From a virus: DNA of 27,130 nt. How positions within the stretch are numbered: the stretch's first letter is position 1; each line of letters begins with the position of its first letter. A program made the position numbers and the translations under genes. The stretch is from positions 1 through 27,130 of IMG/VR virus record IMGVR_UViG_3300021356_000134; one strand, given 5' to 3'. This document shows, in pieces, positions 7,498 through 15,451 of the stretch. The notes below the pieces were generated by a model that was not told the origin of the DNA, made no database searches, and worked only from the letters and a program-made list of their open reading frames with translations.

Positions 7498-10452
7498 TTA
7501 CTCACTAGACATGTAGTATTTTTGGAACTCTTCCATAAGGAAATCTATAGTAAACGCTTTCATGCAAGGAACCTCTCGGGGGTAACCCCGACATGGTTTA
7601 CCAACATTTCTTACCATAATACTTGCCCAACACCTACAGGGGTCAGGAGTCTTCACATGGTGATGGAGATCATATGAGGATACTTCTTCAGACGAACTAC
7701 CCCCTACTATGATCATTGCTGGCTTTCGTAACAAGTAACCAATATGGTTTGCTAACCCCTCCACTGCAACTACCCTTCTCATCCTTGAGAAACTATCAAT
7801 TAGTTCCTCCACAGAGTCACTCCTCTTATCCTCCACATCATTGAGTAATCTCTCACTCACATGACCTAGTTGGAAGCACCGGAACTTCTCAGATAGTCGG
7901 GAAACAAACTCTTGTAATATAGAAGAAGGGAGTTCTTTACTACGGAGTTTTGCTCCAGCATTTGAGTAAGGTACAATACCTAGAGTATGCGCCTTACCTC
8001 GGTGACGCTTCGTTCTCTTAGGTATCCATAGTTGGACATCCTTTTTAGAACCCCCCATCCCTTCTACAATGTGCGTCCCTTCCTCCCAACAAAGATTGTA
8101 ATCTATATACTCGTACTTTTTACGATCCACCTTCCCGGTCACAACTTTGATGTCAGGGAATGTTGCTCTAATGATATCCGCCATCACCGGAGAGGTATGG
8201 AAGGAAATAGGAATGTTTACTGACTCCTTGATCTTATGCAACACCGCAGTAGCCATTATTACGTCCCCGATCCCCTGTTCCCTAGATAAAGAGATTGTAG
8301 GAGGTAAACTCAAAGAGTTGGCGAAGAGCTTACGGAGTTCTTTACAATATACTGCTCCGACTGTTTCAGGGGAACACATCCTTTGTACCTTCTTCTGCAT
8401 CGCAGAGACTCTTCCGGGTACAGGAAAATCACCTTTCTTCATCCTTGCTACGATACGTTTCAAGGAAGTCTTACAATCCTGCCCATTACCTGTGAACTTC
8501 ACGAAAGTCAATTCTTTAGAGAATAATGAAGGTAGTGCGCCAACCTTCGTCGCGATAACAGGGGTACCTACCCAACCGGCTTCAAGAACAACCATTGGCA
8601 AAGCCTCTGCTTCTGATAACAGACATAAAGCATCACATGAGCGGAGAACTGTCCCTACGTTATCGGATGCATCAAGGAACACTACTTTCTCAGAACATCC
8701 GCTCTCATAGGCTATCCTCTGTAGGGTCTCGCGAGTAAGGCTATCGCTGTCGAGTCCTTGTATTACGAGGTTAGCATCAATGTCTCTCATAGCCCGTACA
8801 AGCCATGCTATTCGTTTGTTACTGTCAAACCTACCAACAAACCCAAGTATAGGTCGGTCCCCTGAAAAGAATTTATGCTTATTGCCTTCTATCTTGGATA
8901 GTGTAATTGGATTAGATACTGGAGAAGACCCGGGAATCTGTTCACATATACTAGGATTCACGCATAAAGTCTTGTCTATTACTGCCCGCCAATTTTCAGT
9001 GAACTCCTTCCCTTCAACTGGGTATGATGTGTGAACTACCCGCATGGTGACAGGTCTTCTCTTCAATGATCGAAGAGCAATACACAAAGATTCGTTCAAT
9101 CCATAGAAAAGGACGCAGTCAAAAGAAGCTAGATAGTCAGGGTCAATGTGATTATCCTCAAGGATAGTCGCGTCAAACTCAGACACTAACTCATGCTTGA
9201 TTGTCTCTTGATTCCGTACCCGATGATTGTTGAATGCAACTACCTCAAGATCGAAGTACCCTTTTAACTGGCGGGCGACTTCAAGGGTAGCCACTTCACC
9301 ACCACCCTTCAAGTAATGTGGGAAGGCTATCAACAGTCTCTGGTATCTTAGTAGATCATCAATGCCGCCAGTGGTGACGGGCGTGGTGTCTGTTGTGATG
9401 CAGGGAGGCGCTATTCCCAGCATGGAAGAAATGGCTCTGTACACCATTTCAACAGAGAGATTCTTCTGACAGGCCAACCCATTTCTGCAATTCTTAGACT
9501 GTAAGTAGACAGTACCACACGGACATTCTGATTGGACTGCGGTGACCGTAGGATACAACCTAGCACAGTTATTCTGTCGAGATGGTCCAAATAGCCCCAC
9601 TGTCGGTGTGCCTGATATACCGTTTACATGTAGAAAACATGAGTCCACACAGACTGCAAGGTCCGCTGCTTGACATAGTGCTACCTGTTGATCAACTCCT
9701 AGTGAAGATGCGTCAATAATATCTGACCCAAACCTCTTATTAAAGTCTCCCTTACCAAGTACGACCTTATTAAAATTTGCGCCCAGTTTCTTAAATAAGG
9801 TCTTCCAATTAGCATCGAACCAACGCCTGTGGGAAGCGGAGGCGTCTGTGTGGAACACAATGAGAGGTTTCTTCTCTGGTAACAACGCTCTAGTGGTAGG
9901 GGATAGTGTCACCCGGTCAATCGTAGGAAGTCGCAATACCGGGTTACTTATCCTAATAAACTGGAAAGCCCTATAATAGAAGCAGCCATCATATACTGTC
10001 TGGGGACCAGCTTTCAAGAAGTCAGCGAGGCTTAATACCACGTTAAATTTATGACGTTGTAGAGTGTGTGAGACCTCGTCTATTTCCTCAATCATCTCCA
10101 AGAAGGGAACCGCAGCAGGACTTGGCTTCATAGCCACAACGCAGGATCTCTGCTTTAAGTACCTTGCAACACTAGCAGCAATAAGAGCGTCTCCAATGCC
10201 CCCGGGAACCTCAATGAGAATAGTCATGCCTGACCAATCAGACGGTAGAGAAAGCGTGTAACTTTTAGTAGTAAGTTGGAGTCCGTGAATCCCCGTAGAG
10301 GGAACGTCGTGTATTTCATAGAAGAATCCTCGATTTAGAAGTTTCTCAGCTTCCTCGTCTGAGCAGGTAAAGGGAACACCTTCTTGTACTTGCCGCTTTG
10401 TGATAGGGGTAGTATACCCCCCTTTGCCGACTACCATGCATAATTTTTTCAT
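7498..10452 (-). CDS. Three-domain glycosyltransferase fusion (GT9-GT4-GT9)
   Basis: 984 residues, ATG at 10452 with AAGGAG seven bases upstream. Residues 1-55 form a small separate domain ending in EEAEKLLNRGFFYEI, like the short phage proteins found near capsid genes. Residues 77-345 are GT9 (heptosyltransferase-like): PGGIGDALIAAS at 83 and VDSCFLHVNGISGTPTVGLF near 265-285. Residues 375-690 are GT4: GFVGRFDSNKR and the EX7E region EAEALPMVVLEAGWVGTPVI near 615. Residues 715-975 are a second GT9-like domain with QGIGDVIMATAVL near 727 and a degenerate nucleotide-site motif (AVEGLANHIGYLLRKP). GT9 and GT4 enzymes transfer sugars from nucleotide donors. The gene sits between the capsid and adaptor genes behind the capsid terminator, so glycosylation of a virion protein or of the host surface is a plausible role. 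Confidence 0.9.
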   Translation of the reverse strand: MKKLCMVVGKGGYTTPITKRQVQEGVPFTCSDEEAEKLLNRGFFYEIHDVPSTGIHGLQLTTKSYTLSLPSDWSGMTILIEVPGGIGDALIAASVARYLKQRSCVVAMKPSPAAVPFLEMIEEIDEVSHTLQRHKFNVVLSLADFLKAGPQTVYDGCFYYRAFQFIRISNPVLRLPTIDRVTLSPTTRALLPEKKPLIVFHTDASASHRRWFDANWKTLFKKLGANFNKVVLGKGDFNKRFGSDIIDASSLGVDQQVALCQAADLAVCVDSCFLHVNGISGTPTVGLFGPSRQNNCARLYPTVTAVQSECPCGTVYLQSKNCRNGLACQKNLSVEMVYRAISSMLGIAPPCITTDTTPVTTGGIDDLLRYQRLLIAFPHYLKGGGEVATLEVARQLKGYFDLEVVAFNNHRVRNQETIKHELVSEFDATILEDNHIDPDYLASFDCVLFYGLNESLCIALRSLKRRPVTMRVVHTSYPVEGKEFTENWRAVIDKTLCVNPSICEQIPGSSPVSNPITLSKIEGNKHKFFSGDRPILGFVGRFDSNKRIAWLVRAMRDIDANLVIQGLDSDSLTRETLQRIAYESGCSEKVVFLDASDNVGTVLRSCDALCLLSEAEALPMVVLEAGWVGTPVIATKVGALPSLFSKELTFVKFTGNGQDCKTSLKRIVARMKKGDFPVPGRVSAMQKKVQRMCSPETVGAVYCKELRKLFANSLSLPPTISLSREQGIGDVIMATAVLHKIKESVNIPISFHTSPVMADIIRATFPDIKVVTGKVDRKKYEYIDYNLCWEEGTHIVEGMGGSKKDVQLWIPKRTKRHRGKAHTLGIVPYSNAGAKLRSKELPSSILQEFVSRLSEKFRCFQLGHVSERLLNDVEDKRSDSVEELIDSFSRMRRVVAVEGLANHIGYLLRKPAMIIVGGSSSEEVSSYDLHHHVKTPDPCRCWASIMVRNVGKPCRGYPREVPCMKAFTIDFLMEEFQKYYMSSE

Positions 10453-10485
10453 TGTCGTACTCCTTACTTGAGCCTTGTCGCCTCT

Positions 10486-10497
10486 GCAAACGTTTGC
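10486..10497. promoter_or_regulatory. GCAAACGTTTGC palindromic box 3
   Basis: Perfect copy placed between the capsid-gene terminator and the ribosome site of the glycosyltransferase gene, 34 bases before its ATG. Confidence 0.7.
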
Positions 10498-10506
10498 AAA
10501 AGAAAA

Positions 10507-10534
10507 CCCCCACTAGGGGTGAGCCTAGTGGGGG
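10507..10534 (-). terminator. Rho-independent terminator after the major capsid gene
   Basis: A perfect 11-bp stem, CCCCCACTAGG (10507-10517) with CCTAGTGGGGG (10524-10534), loop of six. On the minus strand it is followed by TTTTCTTTT. It lies between the capsid stop at 10562 and the glycosyltransferase start at 10452, and resembles in sequence the hairpin after the tail tube gene. Confidence 0.88.
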
Positions 10535-10561
10535 CAATCATTCAAGCCTTATCCAAGAGGA

Positions 10562-11548
10562 TTAGGCATAGTCGGAACCACTCTCCGAAACGTTCGAGAC
10601 GAGAACAACCATGTTCGCGTCTTCGACCTCAACGTCACAGCGGGTGTGAATAGTCACTTCCCAACTGTCGCTGCGGGGCTGGCGATCCCACTCAATGGTG
10701 ATGTCACGCTGAATGAACCAGATAAGGTTGTCAAGCGGAGTCAATGGGATCTTAGTGCCGTCGGTGGCGACCGTACCAATGGTCAAGTCGTCGGGCATGA
10801 GGGGAACCTCGAACAGAGGAATACCATAGGGACGACTCATAACTGCGCCGAAGAGGGCAGCGTCACCCGCATCGGTAGCACGACCACTGGTATCGAGTTC
10901 CCACTTATCGTGGACGCTCGGAGAGACCAACCAACGGTAGTCAGGTTGAGCAACACGGAAACGGATCGGGATCTTACGCTTCGCGTCGTGGAACAGCTTC
11001 TTCGATGAAGCGGTGTTATTAGCGTCGAGCTTGTTAGCTGCCGGGACATCATCGTCAAAGATCTTGAGGAAGCCGTCGTTGGCACCAAGCAGGTTGTTGG
11101 AGTCCGTCTGGGCATCACCGGTTGTCAGCGAGGTATCACCTTCGATGGCGGCGAGTTCCAAGTCAATGGCAATACGCTTCGAGAACATATTGAGGAGGGT
11201 GTCGCGGATACCGCCACCTTCAATGTTATCCTCAACGAAGTCCGTAACCAAATCGAATGCGGAACGGTACTTGACCGTGTCGTACTCAACCTTAGATTCG
11301 GACGGGGTACGGATGGAGACACTCGTCAAACCAACGTTTGCACCTTCGGTGACAATTGCACCAAGGTTCAACTTGTTGATCTCACCCTTGGCATGGTCAA
11401 CCTTGCGGGTACGAATGTTCTTCAACAGGATCGAGTGGTCAATAACGAGATCAATAAAACGATCTGCCTGCTTACGGTTGAGGACCGAATTCGGCAGGTT
11501 GGTTTCGTTAATGGTCTTCGACAGGAGTTGCTGTGGGTCGATGTTCAT
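10562..11548 (-). CDS. Major capsid protein (HK97 fold)
   Basis: 328 residues from the ATG at 11548, chosen for TAGGAG upstream; an in-frame ATG at 11581 overlaps the protease end and is less likely. The features are a helical N-terminus, the segment EINKLNLGAIVTEGANVG, an acidic region AAIEGDTSLTTGDAQTDSN, the A-domain-like VSRPYGIPLFEVPLMPDD type sequence (here starting VMSRPYG), and a C-terminal beta strand WEVTIHTRCDVEVEDANMVV. Together these resemble HK97-fold major capsid proteins encoded next to a protease-scaffold gene. Base composition is more GC-rich than its neighbours, as often seen in highly expressed capsid genes. It is followed by a strong terminator. Confidence 0.88.
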   Translation of the reverse strand: MNIDPQQLLSKTINETNLPNSVLNRKQADRFIDLVIDHSILLKNIRTRKVDHAKGEINKLNLGAIVTEGANVGLTSVSIRTPSESKVEYDTVKYRSAFDLVTDFVEDNIEGGGIRDTLLNMFSKRIAIDLELAAIEGDTSLTTGDAQTDSNNLLGANDGFLKIFDDDVPAANKLDANNTASSKKLFHDAKRKIPIRFRVAQPDYRWLVSPSVHDKWELDTSGRATDAGDAALFGAVMSRPYGIPLFEVPLMPDDLTIGTVATDGTKIPLTPLDNLIWFIQRDITIEWDRQPRSDSWEVTIHTRCDVEVEDANMVVLVSNVSESGSDYA

Positions 11549-11562
11549 TCTTATATCTCCTA

Positions 11563-12156
11563 TTAGGAAGTAAAAGGCCAACCCTCTGGGAAGACCGAGT
11601 TGGGGTTAGTATCTTTAGCTGCGCCTTCGCCAAGCTCTCGTGCGGAGGGGGAAGCCACCGACTTGGAGAGAGTCTCAACGTCGCCCTCTGCTTTCTCCAG
11701 ACGAGTGAAGAGGCCAGCCAACGCTTGAACAAGCTGTGCCTGTTTAGTCTCGACTCGTGGAGCACTCTTAGTTTCTTCGTCTACCTGCTGCGCCGCTGGC
11801 TCTTCGGCCTCTTCAGCCGTATCCTCTTCAGCCGTATCCTCTTCAGAAATAGTAACTTCAGCTTCTTCGGGAGAAGTAGTACTCTTACTGAGGGTTTCAA
11901 CTAGAGCTTGAACCGAGTCAACTACAGTCTGGAGAACGGGGTCAAGCGACTTAGTGACTTCTGAAGAGAGGGATTTGACGAGGTCGTTGAACTCATCGTC
12001 AGCGGGGGTAGTGAAGAAATCAGAAAGTTGCTTGAGGACTTCATAAATGTGGGAACCCTCTTCGGGGATGTTTTCAAAACTCTCCTCAGTACTAGCGAGA
12101 TTCTTGAAGAGACCCTGAAGTTCTGCCCAGTTGTCATCAGTGAACTTGATCTTCAT
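11563..12156 (-). CDS. Nested scaffold protein from an internal start
   Basis: An in-frame ATG at 12156 (codon 308 of the protease gene) is preceded by a perfect AAGGAG at 12164-12169 with a 7-base spacer, stronger than most gene starts here. It would yield a 197-residue protein equal to the acidic C-terminal scaffold region, beginning MKIKFTDDNWAELQ. Lambda Nu3 is made in just this way from gene C. The scaffold would direct capsid assembly, then be removed by the protease. Confidence 0.75.
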   Translation of the reverse strand: MKIKFTDDNWAELQGLFKNLASTEESFENIPEEGSHIYEVLKQLSDFFTTPADDEFNDLVKSLSSEVTKSLDPVLQTVVDSVQALVETLSKSTTSPEEAEVTISEEDTAEEDTAEEAEEPAAQQVDEETKSAPRVETKQAQLVQALAGLFTRLEKAEGDVETLSKSVASPSARELGEGAAKDTNPNSVFPEGWPFTS

Positions 12157-13077
12157 TTCACTTCTCCTTGGTGTAAAAGTGTTTTTAAGTAAATTTGTCA
12201 ATTGGTCTGACACATCTTTCTGTGTCTTTCTTGACTCTACATACGATTTTTCTTTCGCTACCAATACTTGTATACCTTTGCCGTACTGAAAACTTAATGT
12301 ATCCAGAACGTCATACTCTTGATCTGACACACGGTAATGTAACTCGTCACCTTCACTTGATAACGCGGATAATTCAAAACCGTTACTTTCAAGCCACTCT
12401 TTTGCTGACTCTTCGGAGAAGACATCTGAACTGAACCTAACAGAAACAATAGATAGAGGTGTATCCTCATCACTTGCCATAAGGTTCTTAGTTGTCTCAT
12501 CCCCGAAACCTTTCTCAAAACTTTTAGCCATCTCAAATGTGGCATTGTAGTTAGCAGGTATATGAACTAAAGAAACTTCCATGAGATCAATTGCTGATGC
12601 GATTACTCTTTTCACACCGTTCACGACTACAGTAGCCGCACGGACAATCCCCCGCCATGAGAAAGAGTTAAGTTCGCCTGACTGAACCATTTCTTGCGCG
12701 TCAGGGTATTCAACAGAAGCTCGGACAAAAAGACCTCTCATTCCAGATACCCCTTCAGGAAGTCTGTCCTTACTGAGTGTGTCCACCTTTTCTCCGGTAG
12801 CTAGTTCAATAACATCCCACTCTTTCCCAGCGTCATTCACTTTAGCAACAGCCGCAAAAATGATCTTACCGACTGTTCTCTGATTACCTTTCTCATCATA
12901 AGTGAAGTCATGGTTAATCATTAGCTGCGGATTAGCCATAAACTGGGGGATGTTAAAAGCCTCAGGAGGGATAAGATCCTCTTCCCGGTCAGGTGAGTTC
13001 ATAGAGGCGAACCCCTTAACAATAGAAGAAGACCCTTCAGACTTCTGTAGGCATCCTTTGAATTTGAAAACTGTCAT
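11563..13077 (-). CDS. Prohead protease with XkdF-like middle and C-terminal scaffold
   Basis: 504 residues, ATG at 13077 with AGGAG upstream. Residues 1-185 are a head maturation protease: KGFASMNSPDREED near 21, INHDF with the candidate catalytic His near 56, the Ser-containing GELNSFSWRG near 134-143 and DLMEVSLVHIPANYNATF near 164-181. Residues 195-290 look like the XkdF domain (VRFSSDVFSEESAKEWLESN). From 308 on, the protein is acidic, helical and low in complexity, with two EEDTAE repeats, as expected for a scaffold that is later digested. This is the fused protease-scaffold layout of lambda C/Nu3 and similar phages. It lies between the portal and capsid genes. Confidence 0.88.
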   Translation of the reverse strand: MTVFKFKGCLQKSEGSSSIVKGFASMNSPDREEDLIPPEAFNIPQFMANPQLMINHDFTYDEKGNQRTVGKIIFAAVAKVNDAGKEWDVIELATGEKVDTLSKDRLPEGVSGMRGLFVRASVEYPDAQEMVQSGELNSFSWRGIVRAATVVVNGVKRVIASAIDLMEVSLVHIPANYNATFEMAKSFEKGFGDETTKNLMASDEDTPLSIVSVRFSSDVFSEESAKEWLESNGFELSALSSEGDELHYRVSDQEYDVLDTLSFQYGKGIQVLVAKEKSYVESRKTQKDVSDQLTNLLKNTFTPRRSEMKIKFTDDNWAELQGLFKNLASTEESFENIPEEGSHIYEVLKQLSDFFTTPADDEFNDLVKSLSSEVTKSLDPVLQTVVDSVQALVETLSKSTTSPEEAEVTISEEDTAEEDTAEEAEEPAAQQVDEETKSAPRVETKQAQLVQALAGLFTRLEKAEGDVETLSKSVASPSARELGEGAAKDTNPNSVFPEGWPFTS

Positions 13078-13092
13078 ATTATCTCCTATCTT

Positions 13093-13104
13093 GCAAACGT
13101 TTGC
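13093..13104. promoter_or_regulatory. GCAAACGTTTGC palindromic box 4
   Basis: Perfect copy in the short gap between the portal stop and the protease ribosome site, 16 bases before the protease ATG. Confidence 0.7.
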
Positions 13105-13110
13105 AAACTT

Positions 13111-14607
13111 TTATATATCACCCTCGGGGGGAATGCTTGTTAGGTTCGGCAATTCATCTACATAAACTAAACCAGATTGAACTTGAATAAACAACCGATC
13201 CCCTCCGGGGACAGGTGCTTTCCCTAGCTGCTTTCGGGCCTCATTAAGACTAAGTGTGCCACTGGAGGTGTAACGAACGAGGCGTTCACTTTCAGCGTCC
13301 CGGTCCTCCACATCTATAGACTCGAACTCAAGGAATGTTTTTGTGATCCCTAGACCCTTACAAAACAGCTTGGCCAAAATACGTTCCCACCCGAGGCGGA
13401 GCGGGTCAACAACACGATTCTTGTAGACCTTAGCTTGCGCATCTCCCTTACCAGAACCGAGGTTGGCGGTATCTACCATACCTACAACTGCTGGAGGAAC
13501 ACCGTGAGCAATGACAATTTCATTCCAATTGTTTTTCCGAGTCTCTTGAAAAGAACCTTCCTTTGTATCAGAGGATAATCGTTCAAAGACTACCTCCACA
13601 TTATCAGACATTGAGGAGGGGATCGGGATGACTAGAGTCTTGTGTGCTGAACCCTTAACTTCACGGGAGAAGAATTGCTGTATAGTCTGCTTAACTTCAT
13701 CTGTCAATTCCGCTCCCTTGAGGATAATCGCGTATTGAGGAACTGTGTTGTTCTCGAAGAACTGTAAAAAGAAATCGCGTATGTTTATATTAGCTATAAC
13801 TGATCCCACTGCTGGGATAATATCTGGAAGACCATAATACATAGACCGTGGATGAAACTTCGGTATAAACAAAATCTCATTCGCAGACGACGCAATATCC
13901 TTCTCTGGTGATAGATCTCTTCGCGAACGTATGTTCCAATCAGCCTTTGATATGTCCCCGTCTAACAAGGGGTCGTAAAACTCTGATTCTCCTCTTAAGT
14001 TCTTACGAGAGGGACTCAGAAGCTTTTGACCAAACGGTAAGTAGAAAGTTTTCTTCCCCGATGGAGTTGACTCAACGTACCCTCGGAATCCCTTCAACGC
14101 TCGGATGCGGTTTGCAGGTAAATGATAGACATGTCGAATCTTTTTATCAAGAGAACGTACCACCTCAATAGCACAGTATCCGACACTCTCTCGATCTAGC
14201 GATGCCTTCTCTAGTGTTCCCTCAAAACCGTCTATATCATTACATGTCATTAGGAAAGTCTTGAGTAATTTAGCTTCCACTTCGTCAGGCTGCTCCTCCC
14301 CTTGCCCAACAATGTGATACTGCCTCTTTACCGAGTCGGTTGTCTTTGCTGAAACGCACCTGAAATGAACTGGCTCTGCCTCAAGAAGAAGCGTTAGCAT
14401 GTCAGTGTCGTACCGAGGCTCAACAATATCAGTATCAGATATTTGTTCCGCAGTTGGATCTTTAGATGTTTCCTGATTACTCCCCGGCATTGATTTCCGA
14501 TACATCTGATAAAAAGAGGAGCCGGGGTTAATGAGATCCTCCGCAGACACAACTTCATCATTGATTATATAAGCCTTGACAGTAGGTGTGCTATCTGCTT
14601 GTTCCAT
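13111..14607 (-). CDS. Portal protein, PBSX-like
   Basis: 498 residues, ATG at 14607. The core FIPKFHPRSMYYGLPDIIPA, followed by NINIRDFFLQFFENNTVPQY, and the later QETRKNNWNEIVIAHGVPPA with a C-terminal TLSLNEARKQLGKAPVPGGD, are the pattern of PBSX/HK97-related portals. The portal is the dodecameric ring at one vertex through which DNA enters and leaves. Length is within the family range. It follows the terminase by seven bases and precedes the protease, the standard order. Confidence 0.9.
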   Translation of the reverse strand: MEQADSTPTVKAYIINDEVVSAEDLINPGSSFYQMYRKSMPGSNQETSKDPTAEQISDTDIVEPRYDTDMLTLLLEAEPVHFRCVSAKTTDSVKRQYHIVGQGEEQPDEVEAKLLKTFLMTCNDIDGFEGTLEKASLDRESVGYCAIEVVRSLDKKIRHVYHLPANRIRALKGFRGYVESTPSGKKTFYLPFGQKLLSPSRKNLRGESEFYDPLLDGDISKADWNIRSRRDLSPEKDIASSANEILFIPKFHPRSMYYGLPDIIPAVGSVIANINIRDFFLQFFENNTVPQYAIILKGAELTDEVKQTIQQFFSREVKGSAHKTLVIPIPSSMSDNVEVVFERLSSDTKEGSFQETRKNNWNEIVIAHGVPPAVVGMVDTANLGSGKGDAQAKVYKNRVVDPLRLGWERILAKLFCKGLGITKTFLEFESIDVEDRDAESERLVRYTSSGTLSLNEARKQLGKAPVPGGDRLFIQVQSGLVYVDELPNLTSIPPEGDI

Positions 14608-14614
14608 AATACCC

Positions 14615-15331
14615 TCAGACTATTGAAATGTTAATGGGCACGGAAGATGTAGAAGCCAACCGTGCAGCAAGGAAATCATAAACATCTGCGTGCCTATGAT
14701 GATCCTTACCTTTTGTCCAGATAAATTTGGTATTGCCGTTATTGTCTGTAACACTTTCACGTACCGAAAATAACATCTCTTGAAGGTATTCGCCTCCAAG
14801 TAGGCTAGCAAAGTTTCTTGGTAGGATGTTGAGACCCGCCTTTAGGTCAGAAAATGTCTTATCTAAGATAGTAGTTCGGTCACAAGTAATGAAGTGTTGT
14901 TTCTTATCTACTTTCATAAGACGGTCGAGTCCATCTGATCCATACCTGTTCATGTATACTGCAAAAGGTGCTTCTGATTGAAACTCTTGTGCGATCTTTG
15001 CTTCAGGCATAGAATCAATCACCGCAAACTTTACATTATAACGTACTCCAATACTGATAAGATCTTCCTTGGATGGGATCTTACCAACGAACACCATCTT
15101 TCTACCACCATCTGGCATCATCTGGGATACCCGGACATCGAATACTTTACCCACGTCAATCCCCATGGAGCAAGGACCGGGGTGGAAATCCCCCTCAACG
15201 CAATAGTACTCTCCACCTTTCCGAGAGTACATCACGTAATCGTCTGTACACCTCTCAAGGAGTTCCTTGGTTACCTTGATTCCCCAACCAGAGTAACCAT
15301 GTCCAAGGACGGATGTCCAAAAATGCTTCAT
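14615..15331 (-). CDS. Terminase large subunit, nuclease half
   Basis: 238 residues if translation restarts at the ATG at 15331, which has only GGAG eleven bases upstream. The same frame is open without a stop back to the TAA at 15449, so the true C-terminal part begins upstream (PQNTDSGFEGYHISRL). It is the RNase H-like nuclease domain of the large terminase: MGIDVGKVFDV with Asp at about 59, FAVIDSMPE near 103, and the last acidic motif HHRHADVYDFLAA near 212-224. The domain cuts concatemeric DNA during packaging. All three acidic positions are kept, so this half does not look decayed. Confidence 0.85.
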   Translation of the reverse strand: MKHFWTSVLGHGYSGWGIKVTKELLERCTDDYVMYSRKGGEYYCVEGDFHPGPCSMGIDVGKVFDVRVSQMMPDGGRKMVFVGKIPSKEDLISIGVRYNVKFAVIDSMPEAKIAQEFQSEAPFAVYMNRYGSDGLDRLMKVDKKQHFITCDRTTILDKTFSDLKAGLNILPRNFASLLGGEYLQEMLFSVRESVTDNNGNTKFIWTKGKDHHRHADVYDFLAARLASTSSVPINISIV

Positions 15332-15448
15332 TAACTCAGTGTCTCCAACTGAGTTTCTGAAGTCTAGGTATAACTCAGAAAGTGAACTTAGTTTAGACTG
15401 TAAGCGAGAGATGTGATACCCCTCAAAACCGCTATCGGTATTCTGTGG

Positions 15449-15451
15449 TTA
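15449..15451 (-). other. In-frame TAA splitting the terminase large subunit
   Basis: Codons around it read GGC CAA TGG TAA CCA CAG AAT. The frame before and after is the same, and the conceptual protein runs from the ATPase half (GNPFERFGKGQW) to the nuclease half (PQNTDSGFEGYHISRLQ) without a gap, matching the linker of GpA-type terminases. Several other genes here end normally with TAA, so the codon is not reassigned genome-wide. Confidence 0.9.

Noticed and set aside
8147-8710. Plus-strand open frames opposite the glycosyltransferase gene
   Set aside because: They are shadows of the well-supported 984-aa minus-strand gene and lack ribosome sites and motifs.
11333-11342. Half copy of the box (AACGTTTGCA) inside the capsid gene
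   Set aside because: Only the right half is kept; it is likely a chance or codon-driven match and was not counted.
14978-15334. Plus-strand open frame opposite the terminase nuclease half
   Set aside because: It overlaps a conserved nuclease domain and has no ribosome site or motif.
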